From positions 1-56,698 of the forward strand of contig NZ_QBUY01000053.1 of NCBI RefSeq assembly GCF_003121405.1: DNA of 56,698 nucleotides. The letters run 5' to 3'. Shown one piece after another: positions 1 to 7,916 of this stretch. Below the pieces are notes generated by a model that saw only the letters and a program-made list of their open reading frames with translations, did no database searches and was not told the DNA's origin. Every line of letters starts with the position of its first letter. Position 1 is the stretch's first letter. The position numbers and the translations under genes are program-made. Source of the stretch: Paraburkholderia sp. C35 (GTDB taxonomy: Bacteria > Pseudomonadota > Gammaproteobacteria > Burkholderiales > Burkholderiaceae).

Positions 1-154
1 ACAGGGCCGTAGGGGGCCCGCAGGCAAGAAGAAGTGTTGGCGGTGTTAGCCCGCTTTCTTTTGCCTACTTTTCTTTGCGGCGGCAAAGAAAAGTAGGTGC
101 CGCCCCTCACAGGGGCAACGCATGAAGCACCAGTAACAAAAAGCGGATGCCAGC
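1..154 (-). repeat. Truncated copy of dispersed hairpin repeat (copy 1)
   Basis: This is a partial copy, cut by the window edge, of a repeat also found at 23828-24116, 24207-24492 and 56412-56698. It carries a near-perfect palindrome at 64-97 (15-bp arms CCTACTTTTCTTTGC and its complement around GGCG), flanked by GTGTTAGCCCGCTTTC on one side and CAGGGGCAACGCATGAA on the other. It ends near 154 with GCGGATGCCAGC. Its orientation is opposite to copies 2 and 4. Short ORFs across it overlap the hairpin and are probably not genes. Confidence 0.8.
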
Positions 155-279
155 AAATACCCCAAACAATCAACCCCCAACACCACTCCAAACCAAAAAC
201 TAAGCATTTCCACCCCTCGTACAGACTTATTATTTCGGTAAAAATCGAACGCAACACCGGATCGGTCGTTGTGCGCACA

Positions 280-297
280 TCGAATCCGGCGATTCGA
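280..297. promoter_or_regulatory. Inverted repeat upstream of the MFS transporter
   Basis: TCGAATC-CGGC-GATTCGA forms 7-bp arms around 4 bases, 40 bases before the transporter start. An 8-bp palindrome GTGCGCAC lies just upstream at 271-278. It may be a regulator site for the transporter gene, but no regulator gene sits beside it and no defined promoter was recognised in 155-337. The rest of that stretch is AT-richer and empty. Confidence 0.3.
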
Positions 298-337
298 CAA
301 AAAAAACCAGAAACTGCCGCGCACATGGAGATCCGCA

Positions 338-1615
338 ATGAGTTCAACACTAGCCAGCACGGCGGCGCCTAGCCGTTCCAACACCTGGCGCACGATCGTC
401 GCCGCATCGATCGGCAATGCGCTGGAATGGTTCGACCTCGTGGTCTACGGTTTCTTCGCCGTCATCATCTCGAAGCTGTTCTTTCCGTCAGGCAACGACA
501 CCGTGTCGCTCCTGCTCACGCTCGGCACCTTCGGCGTGTCGTTCTTCATGCGGCCACTGGGCGCGATCGTGCTTGGCGCCTACGCCGACCGCGCCGGACG
601 CAAGGCTGCCCTCACACTCTCGATCCTGCTGATGATGGTCGGCACGCTGATCATCGCCGTATTGCCCACCTATCAGTCGATCGGCCTCGCAGCGCCGCTG
701 ATTCTCGTGGTCGCACGGCTGATGCAAGGTTTCTCGGCGGGCGGCGAGTTCGGCAGTGCCACGGCCTTCCTCGCCGAACACGTGCCCGGCAGGCGCGGCT
801 ATTTCGCCAGTTGGCAGATCGCCAGTCAGGGACTGACCACGCTGCTCGCCGCGCTGTTCGGCATGGTGCTGACGGGTAACCTGTCGCCGGAGCAAATGGC
901 GTCGTGGGGCTGGCGCGTGCCGTTCTTCTTCGGCCTGCTGATCGGACCAGTGGCGTGGTACATCCGCACGAAACTCGATGAAACGCCCGAGTTCCTCGCC
1001 GCCGAAACCACGCAGACGCCTATCCGCGATACGTTCGCCACCCAGAAGCTGCGTCTGTTCGTCGGCATGGGCATCGTCGTGCTCGGCACGGTGTCGACCT
1101 ATCTCGTGCTCTTCATGCCGACCTTCGCGATCAAGCAACTCGGTCTCGCGCCGTCCGTGGCGTTCGCGGCGATCGGTCTGATCGGCGTGATCCAGATGGT
1201 GTTCTCGCCTGTCGTCGGGCATCTGTCCGACCGCCACGGACGCGTGCGCATCATGCTCGTTCCCGCGGTGTTGCTGTTCCTGCTGATCTGTCCTGCCTTC
1301 AGCTATCTTGTCGCGCACCCGACCTTCGGCGCGCTGATCGCGATGCAGATCGTGCTCGGCTTTCTGATGACGGCATATTTCGGCTCGCTGCCGGGACTGC
1401 TGTCCGAGATTTTCCCCGTGCAGACGCGCACGACGGGTATGTCGCTCGCCTATAACATCGCCGTGACGATCTTTGGTGGCTTCGGGCCGTTCATCATCGC
1501 GTGGCTGATTCAGGCGACGGGCATGAAAATCGCGCCGAGTTTCTATCTGATGTTCGCCGCCGTGCTGAGCGTGATTGCGTTGCTCGCAGCACGGAGCAAG
1601 CTCGGCTTCCGGTGA
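338..1615 (+). CDS. MFS transporter, metabolite:H+ symporter (MHS) family
   Basis: Inner-membrane proton-coupled carrier of 425 aa with about 12 membrane segments. The N-terminal GNALEWFD (residues 26-33) and the loop 2-3 signature GAYADRAGRKA (about 80-90) are typical of the MHS group, which includes citrate, alpha-ketoglutarate, proline/betaine and shikimate carriers. A second copy of the loop signature, GHLSDRHGRVR, starts the C-terminal half. The substrate cannot be named from sequence; a di- or tricarboxylate is the best guess. The ATG at 338 is chosen because GGAG sits 7 bases upstream; an earlier in-frame GTG-type start would add 23 unconserved residues. The gene stands alone between the repeat and a terminator it shares with secF. 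Confidence 0.85.
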   Translation: MSSTLASTAAPSRSNTWRTIVAASIGNALEWFDLVVYGFFAVIISKLFFPSGNDTVSLLLTLGTFGVSFFMRPLGAIVLGAYADRAGRKAALTLSILLMMVGTLIIAVLPTYQSIGLAAPLILVVARLMQGFSAGGEFGSATAFLAEHVPGRRGYFASWQIASQGLTTLLAALFGMVLTGNLSPEQMASWGWRVPFFFGLLIGPVAWYIRTKLDETPEFLAAETTQTPIRDTFATQKLRLFVGMGIVVLGTVSTYLVLFMPTFAIKQLGLAPSVAFAAIGLIGVIQMVFSPVVGHLSDRHGRVRIMLVPAVLLFLLICPAFSYLVAHPTFGALIAMQIVLGFLMTAYFGSLPGLLSEIFPVQTRTTGMSLAYNIAVTIFGGFGPFIIAWLIQATGMKIAPSFYLMFAAVLSVIALLAARSKLGFR

Positions 1616-1637
1616 TGGCTGCACCGCCGTAAACGAC

Positions 1638-1669
1638 AAAGGCCGGTTCATATCGAACCGGCCTTTTTT
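1638..1669. terminator. Bidirectional intrinsic terminator between the MFS gene and secF
   Basis: A perfect stem GGCCGGTTC / GAACCGGCC (1641-1649 and 1655-1663) with a 5-base loop is followed by six T on the plus strand and preceded by AAA. It lies between the convergent ends of the MFS gene (1615) and secF (1704). Confidence 0.9.
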
Positions 1670-1703
1670 CTTTGCTGCTAAAAGTATCAGACGCTTTGCG
1701 CGA

Positions 1704-2654
1704 TCAAACCTGCGCGCCCGCGTTCGGATCATTCGGATCGTGGCGTTCCTTCTTGTCCTTGATCAGGTCTTCACGCTTCACGCCGAACCACATCGCCAGC
1801 GCTGCCGCGACGAACACCGACGAGTAGATACCGAACAGAATACCGACCGTCAGCGCGAGTGCGAAGTAGTGCAGCGTCGGGCCGCCGAACAGGAACATCG
1901 TCAGCACCATCATCTGCGTACAGCCGTGCGTGATGATCGTACGCGACATCGTGCTCGTAATGGCGTGGTTGATTACCTCGATCACGCTCATCTTGCGTTC
2001 GCGGCGGAAGGTTTCGCGAATCCGGTCGAAGATAACCACGGACTCATTCACCGAGTAACCGAGCACGGCCAGCACGGCAGCCAGCACCGACAGCGAGAAC
2101 TCCCACTGGAAGAACGCGAAGAAGCCAAGAATGATGATGACGTCGTGCAAGTTCGCGATCACGCCCGCCACCGCGTACTTCCATTCGAAGCGGAACGACA
2201 GATAGATCACGATGCCCGCGACCACGCACGCGAGCGCGAGCAGGCCGTCGGTGGCGAGTTCCTTGCCGACCTGCGGACCGACGAATTCGACGCGCTGCAA
2301 TTGCGCATTCGAATCCTGCGACTTCAGCGAAGCCATCACCTGATCGCTCTGTTGCGCAGACGTCAGACCTTGCTTGAGCGGCAGACGGATCAGCACGTCG
2401 CGCGAGGTGCCGAAGTTCTGCACCTGCGCGTCACCGTAACCGATCTTCGACAGCGTGTCGCGCACGGGTTCGAGCGGCACGGCGTTCGGATACTGCACTT
2501 CGATCACAGTGCCGCCCGTGAACTCGACGGACAGATGCAGCCCGCGATGCAGCAGGAAAAACACGGCAGCGATGAACGTCAGCAGCGAGATCGCGTTGAA
2601 GATCAACGCGCGCTGCATGAACGGAATGTCTTTACGGATGCGGAAAAATTCCAT
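1704..2654 (-). CDS. secF: Protein translocase subunit SecF
   Basis: Partner of SecD in the SecDF inner-membrane complex, which uses proton flow to pull translocating proteins to the periplasm. 316 aa, normal length. An N-terminal membrane helix (about residues 13-35) is followed by the periplasmic domain with FTGGTVIEVQY, then five more helices. The signature SVNESVVIFDRIRE lies near residue 200. The last 20 residues are polar and charged (KDKKERHDPND). It lies 18 bases downstream of secD in the order yajC-secD-secF, so one transcript is expected. Confidence 0.97.
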   Translation of the reverse strand: MEFFRIRKDIPFMQRALIFNAISLLTFIAAVFFLLHRGLHLSVEFTGGTVIEVQYPNAVPLEPVRDTLSKIGYGDAQVQNFGTSRDVLIRLPLKQGLTSAQQSDQVMASLKSQDSNAQLQRVEFVGPQVGKELATDGLLALACVVAGIVIYLSFRFEWKYAVAGVIANLHDVIIILGFFAFFQWEFSLSVLAAVLAVLGYSVNESVVIFDRIRETFRRERKMSVIEVINHAITSTMSRTIITHGCTQMMVLTMFLFGGPTLHYFALALTVGILFGIYSSVFVAAALAMWFGVKREDLIKDKKERHDPNDPNAGAQV

Positions 2655-2672
2655 GTTCTCTTTCTCCGGGAC

Positions 2673-4724
2673 TCAGCGGGATGAACCCGGTTTGTTCGTG
2701 CCACCTGACGCGTTGCGGTTGCGCAGCGTCGGCTTGGCGGCGCTGGCCTTCGCGCCGGCCGCGGCCTTCGCCTTGGCCTTCTGCTTCGGCGCTACCGTTG
2801 CAGCCATGGCGCGAGCCGTGTCGGTTTGCGTGTCCGCGTTGTCGAGGTAAGCGGCAGCGCCTTCAGCGGGAGCGGGCTTCCACACCTGACCGATCGCAAG
2901 CGATTGCAGCTTCTTCTTGCCGCCGTACCACAGGTTCACGAGACCGCGCGAGAAGAACACAGCCGAGAACATCGACGTCATGATGCCGATACAGTGCACG
3001 ACAGCGAAGCCGCGCACCGGGCCGGAACCGAAGGCGAGCAGCGCGAGGCCGGCGATCAGCGTGGTCACGTTCGAGTCGAGAATCGTCGCCCATGCATGCG
3101 CGTAGCCGCTCTGGATAGCCAGTTGCGGCGGCGCGCCGTTACGCAGTTCTTCACGCACGCGCTCGTTGATCAGCACGTTCGCGTCGATGGCCATACCGAG
3201 CGCCAGCGCGATAGCGGCGATACCCGGCAAGGTCAGCGTGGCCTGCAGCATCGACAGCACGGCGATCAGCAGCAGCAGGTTGACCGACAGCGCGATCATC
3301 GAGATCAGGCCGAACAGCATGTAGTACGCGATCATGAAGACCGCGATCGCGGCAAAGCCCCACACCACCGAGTGGAAGCCCTTCTTGATGTTGTCCGCGC
3401 CGAGGCTCGGGCCGATCGTGCGTTCTTCGATGATGTCCATCGGCGCAGCGAGCGAACCGGCGCGCAGCAGCAGCGCGAGATCGGTTGCGGCTTGCGGCGT
3501 CGGCTGGCCGGTGATCTGGAAGCGGTCACCCAGTTCCGACTGGATCGTCGCAACCGTCAGCACTTCGCCCTTGCCCTTTTCGAACAGCACCATCGCCATC
3601 GGCTTGCCGATGTTGTCGCGCGACACGCTGCGCACGGCACGGCCACCCGCCGAATCCAGACGGATGTTCACGGACGGACGCTGATGCTCGTCAAAGCCCG
3701 CCGATGCGTCGATGATGCGGTCGCCCGTGAAGATCACGGCCTTGCGCAGCAGAACGGGAACAGCATTGCCTTGCGTGAAGAGTTCGTCGCCAGCAGGGAC
3801 GGGATCGTTCGGATTCGGATGCAGACCGTTCGGATCGGCAAGGCGCGCTTCGAGCGTCGCCGTGCGGCCGATGATGTCCTTCGCCTTTGCCGTGTCTTGC
3901 ACGCCCGGCAGTTCGACCACGATACGGTCTGAGCCTTGCTGCTGGATCACCGGTTCGGCCACGCCGAGTTCGTTGACGCGGTTATGCAGCGTCGTGATGT
4001 TCTGCTTGAGTGCAGCGTCCTCGACCGTCTTCTGCACCGCCGGCGTGAACGTGCCTACCACCTGGAAGCCGCCAGCCGGGTTCGGCTGCGTCGCCCACTG
4101 AAGCTCGGCAACACCGGTTGCCAACTGCTTGCGTGCGCCCTCCGCGACGTCCTGATCGGCGAAATTGACCACCACCGTCTGGCCGTTACGGCTCACGCCG
4201 CCGTCGCGGATGCCCTTGTCACGCAGCAGCGTGCGTGCATCCGATGCGTCCGAATCGAGCTTCTTGTTCAGTGCGCCCGCCATGTCGACCTGCAGCAGGA
4301 AGTGCACGCCGCCGCGCAAGTCGAGACCGAGGTACATGGGCAGCGCGTGCAGCGCAGTCAGCCAGTGCGGCGACGCGCTCTGCAGATTCAGCGCAACGAT
4401 GTACTGCGGATCGTTCGGGTCGCTGTTGAGCGCTTTCTGCAGCAGATCCTTGACGCGCAACTGCGTGTCGGTGTCCTTCAGACGCACGCGGATATTCGCG
4501 TTTTGCGTCGAGTTGTCGAACGTGACATCGTCCGGCTTGATCTGGCTCGATGCGAGCGCCGCTTCGACCTGCGACAGCGTGGTCGAATCGAGCTTGACCG
4601 TTGCCTTGCCGCTCGACACCTGCACCGCCGGCGCTTCGCCGAAGAAATTGGGCAGCGTGTAGACGAGGCCGATGACGAGCGCCACCAGCATCACGGCATA
4701 CTTCCAGAGGGGGTAACGATTCAT
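2673..4724 (-). CDS. secD: Protein translocase subunit SecD
   Basis: Large subunit of the SecDF proton-driven export motor, 683 aa from the ATG at 4724. A TTG four codons upstream (4736) would give MDHSMNRYP; neither start has a strong ribosome site, and MNRYPLWKY looks like a natural N-terminus. Features in order: first membrane helix (about 9-27), long periplasmic region with GLDLRGGVHFLLQVD, and a C-terminal five-helix bundle with IDANVLINERVREELR. About 65 residues after the last helix form an Ala/Lys-rich basic tail (KQKAKAKAAAGAKAS) that goes beyond the core family domain. Upstream yajC and downstream secF complete the set. Confidence 0.96.
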   Translation of the reverse strand: MNRYPLWKYAVMLVALVIGLVYTLPNFFGEAPAVQVSSGKATVKLDSTTLSQVEAALASSQIKPDDVTFDNSTQNANIRVRLKDTDTQLRVKDLLQKALNSDPNDPQYIVALNLQSASPHWLTALHALPMYLGLDLRGGVHFLLQVDMAGALNKKLDSDASDARTLLRDKGIRDGGVSRNGQTVVVNFADQDVAEGARKQLATGVAELQWATQPNPAGGFQVVGTFTPAVQKTVEDAALKQNITTLHNRVNELGVAEPVIQQQGSDRIVVELPGVQDTAKAKDIIGRTATLEARLADPNGLHPNPNDPVPAGDELFTQGNAVPVLLRKAVIFTGDRIIDASAGFDEHQRPSVNIRLDSAGGRAVRSVSRDNIGKPMAMVLFEKGKGEVLTVATIQSELGDRFQITGQPTPQAATDLALLLRAGSLAAPMDIIEERTIGPSLGADNIKKGFHSVVWGFAAIAVFMIAYYMLFGLISMIALSVNLLLLIAVLSMLQATLTLPGIAAIALALGMAIDANVLINERVREELRNGAPPQLAIQSGYAHAWATILDSNVTTLIAGLALLAFGSGPVRGFAVVHCIGIMTSMFSAVFFSRGLVNLWYGGKKKLQSLAIGQVWKPAPAEGAAAYLDNADTQTDTARAMAATVAPKQKAKAKAAAGAKASAAKPTLRNRNASGGTNKPGSSR

Positions 4725-4845
4725 GGAGTGGTCCAACGGGAGGTTGGCTTGAAAGCGATGCGTCCGGCGATGAGCGCGAGGAGGCGAAGCATGCGTGATG
4801 GGCTTCGATCGGCGCGAGGCCGCGCCGGACGCGAGAGAGCAGGCC

Positions 4846-5175
4846 TTACAGCGACTTCAGGGTGCCCTTCGGCAGAATGGTCGTCACCGACGCCTTCTGC
4901 ACGGTGATTTCGGTGCCTTCTGCGATTTCGACGCCAACGTAGGCTTCACCCACCTTGGTCACCTTGCCGACGATACCGCCGTTCGTCACCACTTCATCGC
5001 CCTTCGCCATGGCGGAAAGCATGTTGCGGTGTTCCTTCTGGCGCTTCATTTGCGGGCGAATCATGATGAAATACAGCACCGCGAACATCAGAATCAGCGG
5101 CAGGAAGCTCATCAGGCTCGATTCGGCGCCACCTGCTGCACTGCCTTGCGCGAAGGCATCGGTAATGAACGACAC
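4846..5175 (-). CDS. yajC: Sec translocon accessory protein YajC
   Basis: Small single-span inner-membrane protein (109 aa) that associates with SecDF. One helix at about residues 21-42 (SLMSFLPLILMFAVLYFIMI) is followed by IRPQMKRQKEHRNML and a cytoplasmic beta-rich domain (GDEVVTNGGIVGKVTKV), all standard for the family. It is first in the yajC-secD-secF order, with a 121-base gap to the chosen secD start. The 198-base gap to tgt upstream suggests its own promoter; TAGAAT on the minus strand at 5223-5218 is a possible -10 but no matching -35 is evident. Confidence 0.95.
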   Translation of the reverse strand: MSFITDAFAQGSAAGGAESSLMSFLPLILMFAVLYFIMIRPQMKRQKEHRNMLSAMAKGDEVVTNGGIVGKVTKVGEAYVGVEIAEGTEITVQKASVTTILPKGTLKSL

Positions 5176-5373
5176 GTTGGTCTCTCCGTTATAACAATCG
5201 AAAAAAATCAGCCGGTTATTCTACCACCGGCCATTTACGGGACGGCACCCGGAACGGGTTTTCCTGACGGGCTGTCAAGGGGTTTTTGCCGAGAATCCGA
5301 AAGTTAATTGTAATGTCTGCTGCGCTATGTGGGAGAACGGTTTTTTTACGCGTCTCCCAATGCTCCATTTACT

Positions 5374-6576
5374 TTAGTCCGTCCCACGCGCGCGGTTCTC
5401 GTGGAACAGCTTGCGGAAGGTGTCGAACATCTGCGCGTCGATCGCGTCGCGCATTTCCTGCATCAGCTCGAGGTAGTAGTGCAGGTTGTGGATCGTGTTC
5501 AACTGCGCGCCGAGAATTTCGCCGACGCGATGCAGATGGTGCAGATACCCGCGCGTGAAATTGCGGCAGGTGTAGCAGCCGCATTGTTCGTCGAGCGGAC
5601 GCAGCGAGTTCTTGTGGGTCGCGTTGCGGATCTTGATGTCGCCGAAACGCGTGAACAGCCAGCCGTTGCGCGCGTTGCGGGTCGGCATCACGCAGTCGAA
5701 CATGTCGACGCCTGCCGAGACGCCCGCCACGAGGTCTTCCGGCGTGCCCACGCCCATCAGGTAGTGCGGCTTGTCGGCGGGCAGCTTCGGGCCGATGTGG
5801 TTCAGCACGCGCATCATGTCTTCCTTCGGCTCGCCGACGGACAGCCCGCCTATCGCCAGACCGTGGAAGCCGATCTCCGACAGACCCGCCAGCGATTCGT
5901 CGCGCAGATCTTCGAACATGCCGCCCTGGACGATGCCGAACAGCGCATTCGGATTGCCGAGCCGGTTGAACTCGTCGATCGAACGTTTTGCCCAGCGCAT
6001 CGACATGCGCATCGAATCGGCAGCGTCCTTATGCGAAGTCGCCACGCCGTTGGTCGCGTAGGGCGTGCATTCGTCGAACTGCATCACGATGTCCGAGTTC
6101 AGCACCTTCTGGATCTGCATCGACACTTCGGGCGACAGGAACAGCTTGTCGCCGTTGATCGGCGACGCGAACGTGACGCCGTCTTCGGTGATCTTGCGCA
6201 GATCGCCGAGCGAGAAGACCTGGAAACCGCCCGAATCCGTGAGAATCGGTCGCTTCCAGCCCATGAAATTGTGCAAACCGCCGTGCGCGCCGATGGTTTC
6301 GAGACCGGGACGCAGCCACAGGTGGAAGGTGTTGCCGAGAATGATCTGCGCGTGGATTTCTTCCAGTTCGCGCGGCTGGATCGCTTTCACGGTGCCGTAC
6401 GTGCCGACGGGCATGAAGATCGGCGTTTCGATCACGCCGTGATTCAGCGTCAGACGGCCGCGGCGCGCCTGGCCGTCGGTTTTCAGCAGCTCGAATTTCA
6501 GGCCGTTGTCGGGGCGAACGTGGTCGCCGAGGTAGGCGCCGTCGGCGCGTGCAGCGGTGTGATGACCGTCGGTCAT
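5374..6576 (-). CDS. tgt: Queuine tRNA-ribosyltransferase
   Basis: Exchanges guanine at tRNA wobble position 34 for the queuosine precursor preQ1 (Asp, Asn, His and Tyr tRNAs). 400 aa. Visible motifs: LTDSGGFQVFSLGDL in the substrate pocket, GVDMFDCVMPTRNARNG with the catalytic Asp (about residue 290), and the zinc site CGCYTCRNF plus a downstream His (from about residue 330). It follows queA on the same strand after an 83-base gap, so the two enzymes acting in sequence on the tRNA are encoded together. The N-terminal 20 residues precede the conserved domain and may be somewhat variable. Confidence 0.97.
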   Translation of the reverse strand: MTDGHHTAARADGAYLGDHVRPDNGLKFELLKTDGQARRGRLTLNHGVIETPIFMPVGTYGTVKAIQPRELEEIHAQIILGNTFHLWLRPGLETIGAHGGLHNFMGWKRPILTDSGGFQVFSLGDLRKITEDGVTFASPINGDKLFLSPEVSMQIQKVLNSDIVMQFDECTPYATNGVATSHKDAADSMRMSMRWAKRSIDEFNRLGNPNALFGIVQGGMFEDLRDESLAGLSEIGFHGLAIGGLSVGEPKEDMMRVLNHIGPKLPADKPHYLMGVGTPEDLVAGVSAGVDMFDCVMPTRNARNGWLFTRFGDIKIRNATHKNSLRPLDEQCGCYTCRNFTRGYLHHLHRVGEILGAQLNTIHNLHYYLELMQEMRDAIDAQMFDTFRKLFHENRARGTD

Positions 6577-6659
6577 GTTTTGACTCCGTATGCAACCGAA
6601 GAACAGTTCGGCGCAATGTGATGTGCGCCGCCGGGAGGCTCCCGGCGGCGGGTGAGGGA

Positions 6660-7721
6660 TTATGCGTTAAGCGCGTCTTCGCTGCGCGTGAGTAGCATCG
6701 CGTCGCCGTAGCTGAAAAAGCGATAGCGCTCGTCGATTGCATGCCGGTACGCCGCGCGGATCGTTTCGATGCCCGCGAACGCCGACACCAGCATCAGCAG
6801 CGTGGACTTCGGCAGATGGAAGTTCGTCACCAGCCGGTCGACCACGCGGAACTTATAGCCCGGCGTGATGAAAATGTCCGTCTCGGCGCTGGTTGCGGCG
6901 AGAGGCCTTCCAGCTTGGTCAGCATCGCGCGCGGCGGCTTCGAGCGCGCGCATCGAGGTCGTGCCCACCGCAATCACGCGATTTCCCCGCGCTTTCGTCG
7001 CAGCGATCTTGTCGACCAGCGATTGCGGCAGTTGATACCACTCGCTATGCATCTTGTGCTCGGCGATATTCTCGACGCGCACCGGCTGGAACGTGCCCGC
7101 GCCGACATGCAGCGTGAGCGTCGCGCGCTCGACGCCTTTTTCATCTAGACGCGCGAAGATCGAATCGTCGAAATGCAGGCCGGCCGTGGGTGCGGCGACG
7201 GCGCCAGGATTCTGCGCGTAGACCGTCTGATAGCGGGTTTCGTCGAATGCGTCGGGATCGTGCTCGATATACGGCGGCAGCGGCAGGCGGCCGAACTGTT
7301 CGATCAGCGTCAGGCAGTCGTCGGGGAAGTGCAGCGTGTAGAACGGCTCGACGCGCTCGCCGACGGTGACATCGAACGCGTCGGCCAGACGCAGCACGGT
7401 GCCTTCGCCCGGACTCTTGCTCGCGCGAATCTGCGCCAGCGCCGTGCGTTCGCCCGTCAGCCGTTCGACCAGCACTTCGATCTTGCCGCCGCTGGCCTTC
7501 TGGCCGAGGAAGCGCGCCTTCAGAACCTTGGTATCGTTGAAGACGAGCAGATCGCCGGACTCGATGCAGTCGGGCAGTTCGGCAAAACGCCGGTCGACGA
7601 GCGTCGCGGGCGCGGTTTGCCCATTCACTTCGAGCAGGCGGCTGGCGCTGCGCTCGGGCAAGGCGACCTGCGCGATCAGTTCGGGCGGCAGGTCGAAATC
7701 GAAATCGGAAAGCGTGAACAT
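6660..7721 (-). CDS. queA: S-adenosylmethionine:tRNA ribosyltransferase-isomerase
   Basis: Transfers and isomerises the ribose of S-adenosylmethionine onto preQ1 in tRNA to give epoxyqueuosine. 353 aa from the ATG at 7721 (MFTLSDFDFDLPPELIAQ); a reading from 7784 would add 21 unconserved residues. Conserved blocks include RLLEV near the N-terminus, LVFNDTKVLKARFLGQK, PLPPYIEHDPDAFDETRYQT, the AAPTAGLHFD loop, and the C-terminal LPKSTLLMLVSAFAG and YRFFSYGDAMLL. It is divergent from recG, with a 195-base shared upstream region, and is followed by tgt. Confidence 0.97.
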   Translation of the reverse strand: MFTLSDFDFDLPPELIAQVALPERSASRLLEVNGQTAPATLVDRRFAELPDCIESGDLLVFNDTKVLKARFLGQKASGGKIEVLVERLTGERTALAQIRASKSPGEGTVLRLADAFDVTVGERVEPFYTLHFPDDCLTLIEQFGRLPLPPYIEHDPDAFDETRYQTVYAQNPGAVAAPTAGLHFDDSIFARLDEKGVERATLTLHVGAGTFQPVRVENIAEHKMHSEWYQLPQSLVDKIAATKARGNRVIAVGTTSMRALEAAARDADQAGRPLAATSAETDIFITPGYKFRVVDRLVTNFHLPKSTLLMLVSAFAGIETIRAAYRHAIDERYRFFSYGDAMLLTRSEDALNA

Positions 7722-7916
7722 GCGGGCTGGCTTGAAGCGGTACTCAATGGAATTGCGTCTCGGGCGGAACGCGCTGCGGAGCATCAGCGTCTACGACAGC
7801 GCCCGTCGAGCGGCTATGATTGCGGGACATTGCCGCAGCGGCCCTGCGCGCGAGTGACTCACACACGCGCTGGCCGCGAAACTTCTGAAGCCGATATTGT
7901 ACTTGCGAAGCGACTC

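Noticed and set aside
1575..2684. A 369-codon plus-strand frame opposite secF
   Set aside because: Antisense shadow of secF, beginning within the MFS gene and crossing the bidirectional terminator.
7173..7916. A 248-codon upstream extension of recG
   Set aside because: It is antisense to queA, has shadow-type composition and no RecG similarity; the ATG at 7917 gives the expected length.
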